Shown piece by piece: positions 21,681-31,480 of a DNA stretch of 64,000 nt; within the stretch, counting starts at the first letter, position 1, and each line of letters starts with the position of its first letter. The notes below the pieces were generated by a model, which did not search any database, was not told the origin of the DNA, and saw only the letters and a list, made by a program, of their open reading frames with translations. The stretch lies in contig JAGVVL010000022.1 in assembly GCA_018287875.1 (NCBI GenBank), positions 1,488,001 to 1,552,000 on the forward strand, written 5' to 3'. The position numbers and the translations under genes were made by a program. This stretch comes from Nigrospora sphaerica. Taxonomy: Eukaryota > Ascomycota > Sordariomycetes > Amphisphaeriales > Apiosporaceae.

Positions 21681-21796
21681 AGAACTAGGCTAGCCGAAGG
21701 CCGGAAAGAGCATAAGTAGGGAACTGAAGGGTTAGGAAGAGGAGACGTACAGAAGGAGACGTATAAGAGGAGACGTATAGGGGGCTACAGAAAGAA

Positions 21797-21821
21797 AAAG
21801 GGGAGGGGAGAAGGGGGGTGA
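21797..21821 (+). promoter_or_regulatory. polypurine tract of Gypsy A
   Basis: A run of A/G (AAAAAGGGGAGGGGAGAAGG...) directly before the 3' LTR, the usual primer site for plus-strand DNA synthesis. Confidence 0.75.
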
Positions 21822-22151
21822 TGTTACAGGTTGGGACCTAGGAGATAGGCTCAGGCGCACCTAGCCTGAGCGTCTCACGAACCCCTCATATGAGGCTCCG
21901 AGTAGGTCTCTCCATTCGAACGCCAGGCTAGTGGTCAAGACCTAGGAGGGGGGAGCTGAGCAGCGATCCGAACGTTCCGATCCGAACGTTCCGGTCCGAA
22001 CGTTCCTATCCGAACGTTCCGGTCCAGTCTCGCAAGATTTAACGAGACGCTGCGCCCGGCCTCCTGAAGACGGTTCTCTTCTCTCTTTCCCATCTAGAAA
22101 ATAAACAGCATTTGGCCCCTTCGATAGTGCTTCAAGGCTCAGCCGCTCACA
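21822..22151 (+). repeat. 3' LTR of Gypsy A
   Basis: 330 bp, exactly 28 bp shorter than the 5' LTR because it has four rather than six 14-bp units (21965-22020). One further difference is CCTGGCC in the 5' LTR versus CCTAGCC here. Confidence 0.95.
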
Positions 22152-22280
22152 TCGGCCGCTTAATTAATAGTTACTTATTTATAACATGATCTTTAAAACC
22201 GTGCGTTGTAACTTAAAGTAAGAAAACATATTATTAATTTGTTTAGTTTAACGACTTTCTTATTAGAACAGACAAACACT

Positions 22281-22596
22281 AGGTGTAGTGCCTGGTGGAA
22301 AGACGCGGTCGTGAGGTCGATCCCTGATAATGTGATGGACATGCCCTCGATTTAGGACGTGCAAGTCCTTGATCAAGGGTACATCTATCACCAAAGTAAA
22401 AGTGAGGTCCAACTGGGACAATAACTGGGACAAAAACGGTTACGAGTGATGGTCTCAAAAGATAAAAAGAAGTGAACATGTCTTGTTGTTCTCTTATCTT
22501 TACGGTGGAAGCTGGACGGCTACTTATAGGTGCAAGTCCTTGATCAGACCTCTGGCATTGGGTACTTATGTACCCTAGCCCCGTCTCATTATCTAC
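22281..22596 (+). repeat. tRNA-derived SINE-like repeat, copy 1
   Basis: Starts with a tRNA-like head: GTGTAGTGCCTGGTGGAAAG, then GGTCGTGAGGTCGATCCC, which resembles an A-box region and a degenerate pol III B box. The tail has CCTTGATCA and CCCCGTCTCATTATCT. Head and tail both recur in order at 38161-38447, with a variable middle. No coding capacity. A SINE is the best reading; activity and parent tRNA are not established. Confidence 0.55.
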
Positions 22597-22863
22597 GCTG
22601 ATAGGCTATTAATCGATCTGAATGGTTATTATATATTATGTTTATTGGTTTAAGGTAGTGAGACTCTTAATTGTTCGATTTTAAGGTCATCCGCCGCATT
22701 TTAATTTATTGTACAAAGTTGTTCTCTCTCCCATTCCCGCTGTAGGCTAGGGGAGTGGGACTCTAGTTTTACGTAGTTCTTTGCTCTGCCGGCTGGCGCA
22801 CAGCTGTCAGGCAGTACATCTGACAGATATTATGGCTCCCAAGACGTAAGCTACCTCTACTAC
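22597..22863. other. AT-rich spacer
   Basis: No gene or repeat recognised between the SINE-like repeat and the solo LTR. Confidence 0.4.
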
Positions 22864-23179
22864 TGTGAGAGGCTGAGCCTTGAAGCACTATCGAAGGGGC
22901 CAAATGCTGTTTATATTCTAGATAGGGAAGAGAGAAGAGAATCGACCTCAGGAGGCCGGGCGCAGCGTCTCGTGAAGTCTTGCAAGACTGGACCGGAACG
23001 TTCGGATCGGAACGTTCGGATCGGAACGTTCGGATCGCTACTCAGCTCCCCCCTCCTAGGTCTTGACCACTAGTCTGGCGTCCGAATAGAGCGACCTACT
23101 CGGAGCCTCATATGAGGGGTTCGTGAGACGCTCAGGCCAGGTGCGCCTGAGCCTATCTCCCAGGTCCCAACCTGTAACA
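22864..23179 (-). repeat. solo LTR of the Gypsy A family
   Basis: 316 bp in reverse orientation (TGTGAGAGG...CCTGTAACA), with three 14-bp units (22995-23036) and target duplication ACTAC (22859-22863 and 23180-23184). More diverged from the complete element than that element's two LTRs are from each other. Confidence 0.93.
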
Positions 23180-23184
23180 ACTAC

Positions 23185-23477
23185 CGCTATAACCTCAACG
23201 AATTCATATGTACCATTAACGTTTCTAGACGTTAGCATTCCTCGCCATGAAATGAGATTGAACAAGGTATGAAGCACCCATGGCATAGATAGAAAATCCC
23301 TTCGCTGATTGTTCCTGTTATAGGGCAATACTATGGATAAGCGAATTCCGAATTAGGCGAGACTTTAGAGAGTATTGAAGCCAGAGGTATCTCGATTCTT
23401 GACGAGTTTCATTGCAGCCAGCTACAAATGAGTGAGAGTAGCAAATGAGATGAGCTGGCTGCAACTGTGTAAGCAGA
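23185..23477. other. short spacer, no feature
   Basis: Lies downstream of the lectin gene. Nothing recognised. Confidence 0.4.
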
Positions 23478-24482
23478 TTAGGCTTTCACCAAGGCCCAAA
23501 GCTCAGTGTCTTGTCCTCGGATGAAGATGGTACGGTGTTCCTCGCCGCGAGGGTGAGGGACGGGCGCATGAGTGGTCTTGCCGCCCAATTTGACCCAGTC
23601 CTGCCACTTTCCCGTGCTGCTGTCCCAGGTGCGAGCCCAAGCGGCACAATCGGTACCCTGATGCGTCGTCATGACGTATTTGCCGCCCCAGGCACAGGCT
23701 TTGGGCTCGCTTGCGGATCGGGCGTCTAGGCCCTCCCAGTCGCTCCAACGACTTCCATTGTAGTGCTTGTGGCGGATTTGGTTCTTGCTAAACCGGGCGA
23801 ACAGGCTGATCTTGTTGGCCGTCGGCGAAACGGCAGCCAGCTGATCGATCACACCGCCGCCGAGATCCTCCCAGCTTGACCACTTGGAGCCGTCCCACCA
23901 CTTGTGCCAGCACGTGTTTTTCTGGTCGCGGCCGAAGACGTCGATGCGGTCCGGGCCCCAGCAAACGGCCGCCGGCGTGTCCATGGTTTGGCCGCCCAGC
24001 GCATCCCAGCCATTCCACTTGGCCCCGTTCCAGTACTTGTGCCAGACCGAATTGTCCATGCCCCTGACGAACAGGTCCAGGCGGTTGTTTCCCCACGAGA
24101 CGGCCTTGACGTCTCCCATGAAGCGGCCGCCGAGGTCCTCCCAGTCAGACCACCTCGACCCGTTCCACCACTTGTGCCAACAGGCGTTGTTAAGCCCGCG
24201 GCCGAAGAGATCGATGCGATTTTCGCCCCAGCAGACCGACGTGACGTTGCTGTAAAGCTGTCCTCCCACTTATGAGGTGGTAGAAAAAAGCATCAGCAAG
24301 ACTTTAACCCTAGCTCGATTGAGGGGGGGGAGGAGGGGGAAGGGAGAAATTACTGTCGTTATAGCCCTGCCATTTGCCATCGAGGGAAGTCGCCCATCTT
24401 TGGTAGACCTTGTTCGCACCCCCGATGACAAAAACGTCTGTCCTCCCGGGGGCCCAGCTGCAAACGCTAGGTGTGACTTTGG
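23478..24482 (-). CDS. PLL-like beta-propeller lectin (5' end unresolved)
   Basis: The last exon 24268-23478 joins an upstream exon (24482 or further to 24354) across an 85-nt intron, 24353-24269 (GTAATT...GCTGATG...AAG). Phase is kept and restores ATG GGA GGA. The sequence is five or more repeats of about 47 residues with the pattern CWGxxRxDxFxRG, [18 protein letters not shown]. Trp, Asp and Gly sit at regular spacing, as in fucose-binding PLL/PHL-type seven-bladed propellers and related DUF346 proteins. The upstream exon adds another blade ([20 protein letters not shown]). Such lectins bind fucosylated or methylated glycans and act in defence or host interaction. The last blades deviate from the motif. 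A start codon has not been placed, so N-terminal exon(s) remain to be defined. The gene lies within the transposon nest. Confidence 0.75.
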
Positions 24483-24581
24483 CTGCTTGTCAGCTGTGTT
24501 TGCAAATGGTGAAGGGGAAGTACTGGTGTGAGATAAAACAAGGAACCCTGACACTGGATAGAACCCCCAAGGTTCTGGCTG

Positions 24582-24884
24582 CTAGCTGATGTAGAACCCA
24601 TCTTGAATTAAGTCGTGAAAGCTTAAAGTGAGAATGATATTGGGGACTTGGTTTTCGCTAGACTCATATTGCACTTGCGGAAATGAAGAAAATTTGATAG
24701 TGGAGGGCGGGTTTTTATAGAGCTCAACGGCCTCCTTTTCCGGTGTGACCACTTGTACAATTGTTGCCAAAGATAGCCAGTGCCCCCGACTTAACTTGAC
24801 CGACATTTGGATGGTATGCCGAGGCCTGCATATCGCAGAAGTAACAATGGATTCCACAGAAAACCATACAATTCTACTATACAA
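24582..24884 (-). other. possible N-terminal exon of the lectin gene
   Basis: A minus-strand open stretch with protein-like composition (VVTPEKEAVELYKNPP, then NQVPNIILTLSFHDLI) ends in TAG at 24582. It is directed toward the lectin exons, but no good donor site was found to connect them. It may be a separate small exon, a domain fused to the lectin, or chance. Confidence 0.3.
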
Positions 24885-27374
24885 TTATATTAAACGGCTA
24901 TGACAACCAGTGCGACAAGCTGGTGCATGGGTTCTACAGAGAAAGTACCACATAGCATTACACCAGGCTTATAATTGTTCCCCGGGAATTAGACGCGGTG
25001 GGTAGACTACATTTGCAGCAATCTACAGTTCCTATATTACCTGGAGAATCTGACCGAGGTGACCACTACTATGTCAGGTCCAATACTGACTAAAGTCGCG
25101 GAACCAATTCGGCCTCCGCAATCCTTCGTATAGCTTGCATAATTGTCTTCATGCTCAACATATAGGCGTGATAAATGAGAGTCCCATAGCCTCTGCTGCC
25201 ACCAACGACGAGGCATTTTTACTCGGCGGCGTGCCGTGCCACCACGCGCCGTGCCGTGCCACCCTGCGCCGTGCCGTGTCTTGGATTGCCTTACTTCATG
25301 CGTCATGCAAAGGCGAGCGCCCTCAGACAAAAGCGGGGTTCAAACTGGAGCAAGTGATAATGACGGCAATCACATTGTACCCATGCGTCTCGTTACCAAA
25401 AGGAAGCAAAATATGCACCCGAACCTTGCACTACGCTTTCTCATAAATATGCCAAGGACCTAACGCGTGACTGGTTGACTGACAGTAAGAACTGGCCTCT
25501 CGAAAGCCCGCCCCGTCAATCTTCCCTACCCTAGCCCGTCCGCCTGGACAATCGTCGTGATCCGCCCACTTGGGAATTCCATCAAACACCTCAATGTTGA
25601 GATTGGGGGTTGTTTGTCATCGTAGATCGGGTCACACTCGACCATCTAATACCCATAGCACTCGTATGCTCCTCGGCTAAGCACAGATGGCCCGCACCCA
25701 GACGCAAATTCTGGTTCTTTTTGGAGGCAAGGGCGGCTAGTGACAGCGGGAGTTGCCATAAAATTGCGGCGGTGTCTATGACACCCTCAATTCTGCCATG
25801 GCCGCTCCCAGCCACACGAGAAGCGCCGTAGCACGGCTAGGGCTCGGCTTTTCCTAGTTACTACGCCAACCTTCCTTATGGGGTTTTATTGTATTATGGC
25901 CTGTAAGTTTCGAATAACGGGGAAGGGCTGAGACTATGAGTTGTGTTGGAGCTGGTTGGCCATGCACGTGCCGGTAGTGTCCTCCACCCACTTCGCATAG
26001 CCACCCTCCGGGCCAGTGGGCGACGGACGGCAATAAACCATGCAGCTCAATACAAGCAATTATCTAAACTACGTTTTGTCCCATAAATTGGGTTAAAGGA
26101 GTTCCCAGCGGCGCCTGGGTCCCGGAGGGCAAGTCGTTGATACCCACGAACCCCAGAACATGCTAACAGAAACACATCTGCTGTAAACCGGCATATGTAA
26201 CTGGTCGGGGCGCGCACGATGGAGCACATAAGCTCAGGGCCTGATTGTGAACCAAGCTGCTTTTCTTGCGGCGGTGATTCCAAGAGGCTCACGCCCAAAA
26301 CCATACAGCTAGTGGGCTGTCCTGGGACGCAAGGTCTTGTCTACGAATGGCTGTCTAAGTAGCCTTACCACACCTCGAATCGGCTGGCCTAGTCAAGACA
26401 ACAAACAAGTTAACCGTACTGACCATCCACCACTGGGCTCTAGCACACAAAATCTATAGGGGCATTACCCCTTCCTTCTACGTAAACGATGCAGCAGAAG
26501 AAGAGATGGCTGGTCGTTGGACTGCAAGCCTCCCATAGAAGGACTGCCAGCTTTGCCTGGCTATCATCGCCCTATAGCTGTCTCACGTCGCCAAGCGACA
26601 ATCACCAAGGCAAGCGTCAGCATGACTGCGGCTAGCTGCTCTCTCTTTGCTTTTCCTTTTTTGCGCGGGTGGACGGGATAGCGCAGCTGACCGCATGGTC
26701 AGCATTCATTCGTCACTCGAGCTGTCTGAGCAAGGCATTTTGGCATTCATTGAACCGGGCAATGCGACTTTGCTTTTGAACTCGTATGGAGATAGTGGCT
26801 GAGAATATGTGTGTAGCTACTATTGGCTCCGACCTAGCCTTGAAGCACCAATGGGTTTAGCTAGCGCGATGAGACGCACTCACCATCAGCGGTGTATTTA
26901 TACGGTTGGTCGTTATTCGCGAGGTAGGGAATTGGGGTAGAAGCAGGAAATGATAGCTTGGTTCAATGTCGAGCCCGTAGAGGGGTGAGTACGGATAGTC
27001 AATTGATTCGATGCGCAACCTTCGACCGTTCGACTTACGAGCCCGGCAGACATGAATGGGTGGCTTTGCGAGGCCGCCTTCCAGACGGTGGGTGGAAGGC
27101 GTGGATGCGCGCGGAAACCACTACAGAATGACTAGACCCGTAGATACGTATGCTTGTCTAGCTGCGCACGGGGAGTGCAGCGCCTTCACCTCGGTAGTGA
27201 TGGCGGCTCAGCTAGGCGGCTGATTCTCGGCCGCGTTTCTCACCTTACCCGCGCTCGTAAAAGGTGTTCCTCAAATCTCAACTCAGGAATTGGCCAGTCG
27301 AGGCTGACGTGCAATTTCCACTTGTCGTAATCGAGACTTGGATGGGAAGCTCGTTATGGAGTTCAGCGTGCTGA
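24885..27374. other. 2.5 kb without a recognised gene
   Basis: Only short unsupported ORFs. Contains a short GCCGTGCC-type repeat (25229-25280). Composition is intermediate, unlike the AT-rich transposon DNA. It may hold unrecognised or decayed genes; nothing specific can be supported. Confidence 0.4.
25229..25280. repeat. short GC-rich tandem repeat
   Basis: Tandem variants of GCGCCGTGCCGTGCCACC, about three units, seen directly. Confidence 0.6.
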
Positions 27375-27585
27375 GTTAGCGAAGGCGTCGATAACTTCAC
27401 ATCGAGCTTTAATATAACTTTATCCGGGTCGAGACGTAATAAACCGGCCCTATAGCGGCCTTAATGTTATTGTGTGTAAAAACCTTTAAAAACGCGGCTT
27501 AAAAGGCGATAAGGAACTCGGCCTTCATGATATAGTTTATATACGCCTTTATACCCGCTTTAATAAACTAAAATAAATAACATTA
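27375..27585 (-). mobile_element. pogo/Fot transposase relic
   Basis: Matches 14740-14960 in order (GCGAAGGCGTCGATAACTTCAC, TTTATCCGGGT, AAGGCGATAAGGAACTCGGCCTTC) with many C-to-T and G-to-A changes. Part of the catalytic domain only; no open frame. Confidence 0.7.
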
Positions 27586-27589
27586 GGTG

Positions 27590-29410
27590 GCATGTCATCA
27601 ACGTCATCCACCACCTCTCAGGCGCCATACTTGTCTGCTTCCAAATTGCCCTCGCCCTCGTTCAAGAAAGGCGAGAACACAAGGCAACCCGGCATTACAT
27701 CTCCGAACAAGGGACACGCCTTGGAAACCTCCAAGCTCGTCTCCGAATTATGGAAAGAGCCAACCAAGCCTTCCAGGATAACGAAGAAAACACCCACAAG
27801 AAGATCCGACACGCCGTTTCTATTTTACTCAATGTCAACAGTATCTCGGAACTAGAAGACGCCGTGCGCGAACTCCAACGCACCGAGAAGCATTCCAACA
27901 TCCTTGCTTCCGCTTACCAAGCCCAGCAAGACGAGTGGGAAAACGTCGGACGAATACTCCTTCCCCACCAAGAACCCAGCGCCTTTGACACTGCCGTCAA
28001 AGCCCAATCCCTACTCAACGCCCTCGCCCACATGCAGTCGACCTTCGGTCCCCGACAACCACCAGCCCCGACACTCTTGGCAGTATGGCCAAACAACAAC
28101 CTAGCCGGCTCGCGATGCTCTTTGAACCTGGAGTCACCATCGAATCCTTTTGGACATCCCTGCCCGAAGCTCTCCGGAACGGAAGTAACCAATCCACCAG
28201 CCCGGATGGACTCCAACAGCTGATCATCGACGTCATGACCAACCCATCAACAAACCCGTGCCAGCACCCTAAAGAACTCGCCCAACACCTCTAGCAGGGT
28301 ATCGACCTTTCATGGAATAATTCCCTTCATATCGTGGATGATCTGATGACCGTACCCACCCCACAGCCAACGACCATCACGATCCCCACCAACAAGCTAT
28401 TCAAGGCTTCTGATGTACCCCGCCTCCAGGATACCGCCAAGTACGAAGACTGGCGAAGCGACATGCGCGACTTCTTCTTGTCCGAAAACGCACCCGCCCC
28501 CGAAGATGATCCAAAGGCCCTCAAACGAATCACCCGATGCTTTGATATGGTAACCACGGCCACAATCGAGGAGATAAAAACGTTCTTTAGATTATACCCA
28601 CTCCCCCGACCTGTCGCCGTAGGCGCAATCGACTAAGCCCAAGGAGGAACCGCTTTCACCTGCACCCACAGAGTTGACCTCCCCTGTCGATTCGGCGACA
28701 AGTTCTTCACCCATAGCTTTCACATTGCCCCAATTGCCGGACCCTCACACCTAGTGCTCGGCCTCCCCTGGATAAAGCAACGCTGCCCAGAAGCCGACCA
28801 AAGTCTCACCGCACGAATCGCTCGACCCATTACGAGGACACCTGCCATAACCCCGCCAACCTCGCCGCCTCCAAACCCTAAGATACTCCCACAGCAACCG
28901 ACCGCAGGGGAAGGGGGGGACAAGAGACCTGCAGAAACCCGACCCCTGCCGACAAAGACCTGACACTAACCGAAGGAAAAGCCCGATTCATTACCGTATA
29001 TCAGATCTGTGAAGAAATTCAACAAATCCAACAGAACCAAGCCCACACCCGTTCCGCCAACACTGAGGACCCAGGTGTCCGAGAACTAATTGCAGACTGA
29101 AAAGGATGGAGGGAACCTATCCCGGAATCATTCCAAGACTTTCCCGAATCAGTGTTTTCGGACGAAGCAGTCAACAGTATGCCCCCATCTCTCCCTGGCC
29201 ACGACTGTAAAATCATCCTCAAAGAAGGCGCCCGACTGTCCACCGCCAAGCTCTATGACATGTCGCAGGAGCAACTGGAAACGCTGGAGAAACTGATCCG
29301 GCACGAACTCAAGGCTACTAGCAGCTTCGTCTCGCTCTCGGCCGGCTGGATCACCTCGGCCACCACGGCCACATCGGTTAGCGAGGTGAGGCACTCTCTG
29401 CAGCGTTGCT
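27590..29410 (+). pseudogene. degenerate Gypsy gag-pol fragment
   Basis: A plus-strand relic of an element distinct from Gypsy A and B. A gag-like N-terminal coiled region (LQRTEKHSNILASAYQAQQDEW), a gag core (FKASDVPRLQDTAKYEDWRSDM), a protease-like segment ending LVLGLPWIKQRC near 28760, and the start of RT with SLPGHDCKIILKEGARL and LYDMSQEQLETLEKLI (29150-29330). It stops in the middle of RT, where pogo-related sequence begins. Frames are broken by stops and shifts. No LTRs were found for it. Confidence 0.7.
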
Positions 29411-29950
29411 AGGCTGTATCACGTATCTCGAGACACCCTCAAGCGCCGAATCAACGGTATTATCCTAAAGCAACTAGCCCATATCCCTCGTCAAAGCCTG
29501 TTGCCGACTCTAGAGGAAGGTTTGGCAGACTGGATCCTCACACAGGGCATAATTAGCTGGGCGCCGCCACTCTCACGCTTTCGCTGGATCGCCTAAAGGC
29601 TCCTCGTTAACTCAGGTCACTCTGGAGTCGTCGGCAAGCACTGTCATCCAAATTTTCTTAGGCGCTGGCCGCAGTTAAAGACCATGGAATCCACACCTCT
29701 CGATTTCAAGCGCGCTAATGGAGCGTCTCGTGAGAATATTGAGGAGCTCTTCGACCGCCCCGACGGAGGAGACGCCAGCTCCGTCCTTCCTAAGCACACG
29801 TATAACATTGACGAAGTCGGAGCCCATATTGGCTGATCAGACAACTATATCGTGTTTGGCCCTACAGAGCTCGAGAAGATCTACGCTATAAGCACCGCCA
29901 TATGTAGCAAGACGCTCCTGCACCCAAGAGCGAGGAATGAATCTTCAAGA
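29400..29950 (+). mobile_element. pogo/Fot transposase fragment, second family
   Basis: Reads RLYHVSRDTLKRRINGI (helix-turn-helix), WILTQGIISWAPPLSRFRW, FLRRWPQLKTMESTPLDFKR and HTYNIDEVGAHIG, as in the N-terminal two-thirds of Fot-like transposases. Stops are present and the catalytic domain is cut off. It joins the preceding Gypsy relic directly, so one element probably inserted into the other. Confidence 0.7.
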
Positions 29951-31169
29951 AATACGTTCAGTTTCTCGTGTACGTTAAACTGTTGCTAGCCGACGAGAAT
30001 CTTTCCTTGACTATTCCCAATCGCTTATCAAGATGCTGGCATGCTAACGTAGCCAAGACGGCTCAGACAGTGAGGTATGGCAGTGGCCTACACCGGTCGA
30101 TGCGATGGCGCTATCCGACTCATCACACGTACAGTCGATTTCGTGAAAGCGACCTTCGGGTTACAAACGTGCAACCTCTAGGCCAGACCGCCATTTAGTC
30201 CCGTGATACGAGATGTCCCCTCCACGGCCCGAACCGTGCAGGATTGAACGCATAAAAAGCAATTACTAAATCAGGTCAATTCGACCGCAACTCCGGTCAC
30301 CTTCCTTTCGACCGGGATTGCGAATCGACCACAGCTGGTCCGCGCCGTCAATGACGCAATTCCGTTTAAAATAAACTCGGAAGTTGTTGGCCTTGCGCTG
30401 AGCCTATCAATGCCACATCATCACCAAGCCGAGCGTTAGACGCGTCGAGTTGGCGGGACCCAATTTGCTTGGTCAATATCATCCCCGCTCAAAAGCAACA
30501 CAACACGGGACGGTTTAATTTAGCGTACTGGCTTCTATCCCATCGGTTCTCTGGACGAGCTGGGGAATCTGATTCCCTAGCGTGTCGTATGGGCTTATAG
30601 GGTAGGTAGCCTAGATACTAGAGTGCGTTATCCTGTTTAGTGTGGTCCTATCACCCCACTTAGATCGCACTATATATGATGCGTGGATGGCATCTTAAAT
30701 CCAGAACTGAAAGGGTCCTACGTGGTAGACTAGGCCTAGTTTAGTAGATAGAACACTATATCTGCTGCCCCTCGCTGCTAGTCCTAGCAGTGAGGCACGC
30801 CTTCTTCTACACATCACTTTAACCCTATACTTCACCTTATTAACTAGTAGCATCTTAATGCGTAAAAGATAAGGGACTTGTCATTTAACAGATCCTGATC
30901 TTAATAGCCTATGTATTTCAACGGTATCCAGTTTAGTAGACTAGGTTATTATCTTCCCCGTAGTGGCACGCATTAAATGCCGTGGACACGGAGAATGAAC
31001 ATCACCTTCGATGTGGACACTTTAACTCCCCTTAAGTGGTGCTCACAGCGGGAATCGAACTCCGCTCTCCTAAGTATTCGAACACTAGGTATTAAACTAT
31101 AGACGCGTGTGCTAAGCCTCGAGGTGTAGTAGGTGTACCCCGCCCCACGCGTTAAAGTCTCGAACCGGT
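29951..31169. other. decayed repeat DNA, no gene
   Basis: AT-rich from about 30480. Contains the 30607-30860 dispersed repeat and a stretch at about 30855-31000 (GCGTAAAAGATA, TTTAGTAGACTAGGTTATTAT, AGTGGCACGCATTAA) that recurs at 37077-37200. Confidence 0.5.
30607..31000 (+). repeat. dispersed repeat shared with 12711-12870 and 37077-37200
   Basis: The first part matches the 12.7-kb repeat and the second part the repeat after Gypsy B, suggesting one decayed element with LTR and internal sequence. Confidence 0.45.
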
Positions 31170-31174
31170 AACCG

Positions 31175-31463
31175 TGTCAAGGTGCGGTCAGGCAGGCAGG
31201 CAATGGAGTCGATTCAGGTTCTATGCTACAGGTCCAGGTTCCTATTCTGTTCGGTACAGGTCAGGCTAGCAGACAGGACGTAGCTTGGAGAGCTACAACT
31301 GAAGTCTTCTCGGTCGCAGACTTCTTATCTAAATCCCCAACGGAGGTCCGTACTGAGCGGTCTTAATAGAACTCCATCACGGGACGACTAATCCGTAGCC
31401 AGTTTAGGATGTCTCAGAGGCTGCCCTATGCCGGTACGGTCTGTCACGGTCCACCCTGTAACA
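31175..31463 (-). repeat. 3' LTR of Gypsy B (left end)
   Basis: 289 bp, TGTCAAGG...CCTGTAACA. Same length as the other two copies in the window. Confidence 0.95.
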
Positions 31464-31480
31464 GTACTCCCCTCCTTAAG
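31464..31480 (-). promoter_or_regulatory. polypurine tract of Gypsy B
   Basis: On the minus strand AAGGAGGGGAGTAC lies directly before the 3' LTR, as needed for plus-strand priming. Confidence 0.7.

Larger units (their letters stand above)
16306..22151 (+). mobile_element. Gypsy A: complete Ty3/Gypsy chromovirus retrotransposon
   Basis: 5846 bp, flanked by the target duplication TCGGC (16301-16305 and 22152-22156). LTRs are 358 and 330 bp. Domain order is gag, protease, reverse transcriptase, RNase H, integrase, chromodomain, which is Ty3/Gypsy order with a chromovirus chromodomain. The primer-binding site complements its own LTR (see 16664). A polypurine tract abuts the right LTR. Apart from 14-bp repeat number, the LTRs differ at only about one base, so the insertion looks young, yet the pol frame has 18 stops. 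Confidence 0.95.

Noticed and set aside
26047..26304. Minus-strand ORF in the gene-poor 25-27 kb stretch
   Set aside because: No start context, no homologous features, no neighbouring exons.
31030..31105. tRNA-like segment on the minus strand with AGTTCGATTCC
   Set aside because: The T-arm word is good, but the T stem, anticodon stem and acceptor do not pair properly; at most a decayed tRNA or SINE remnant.
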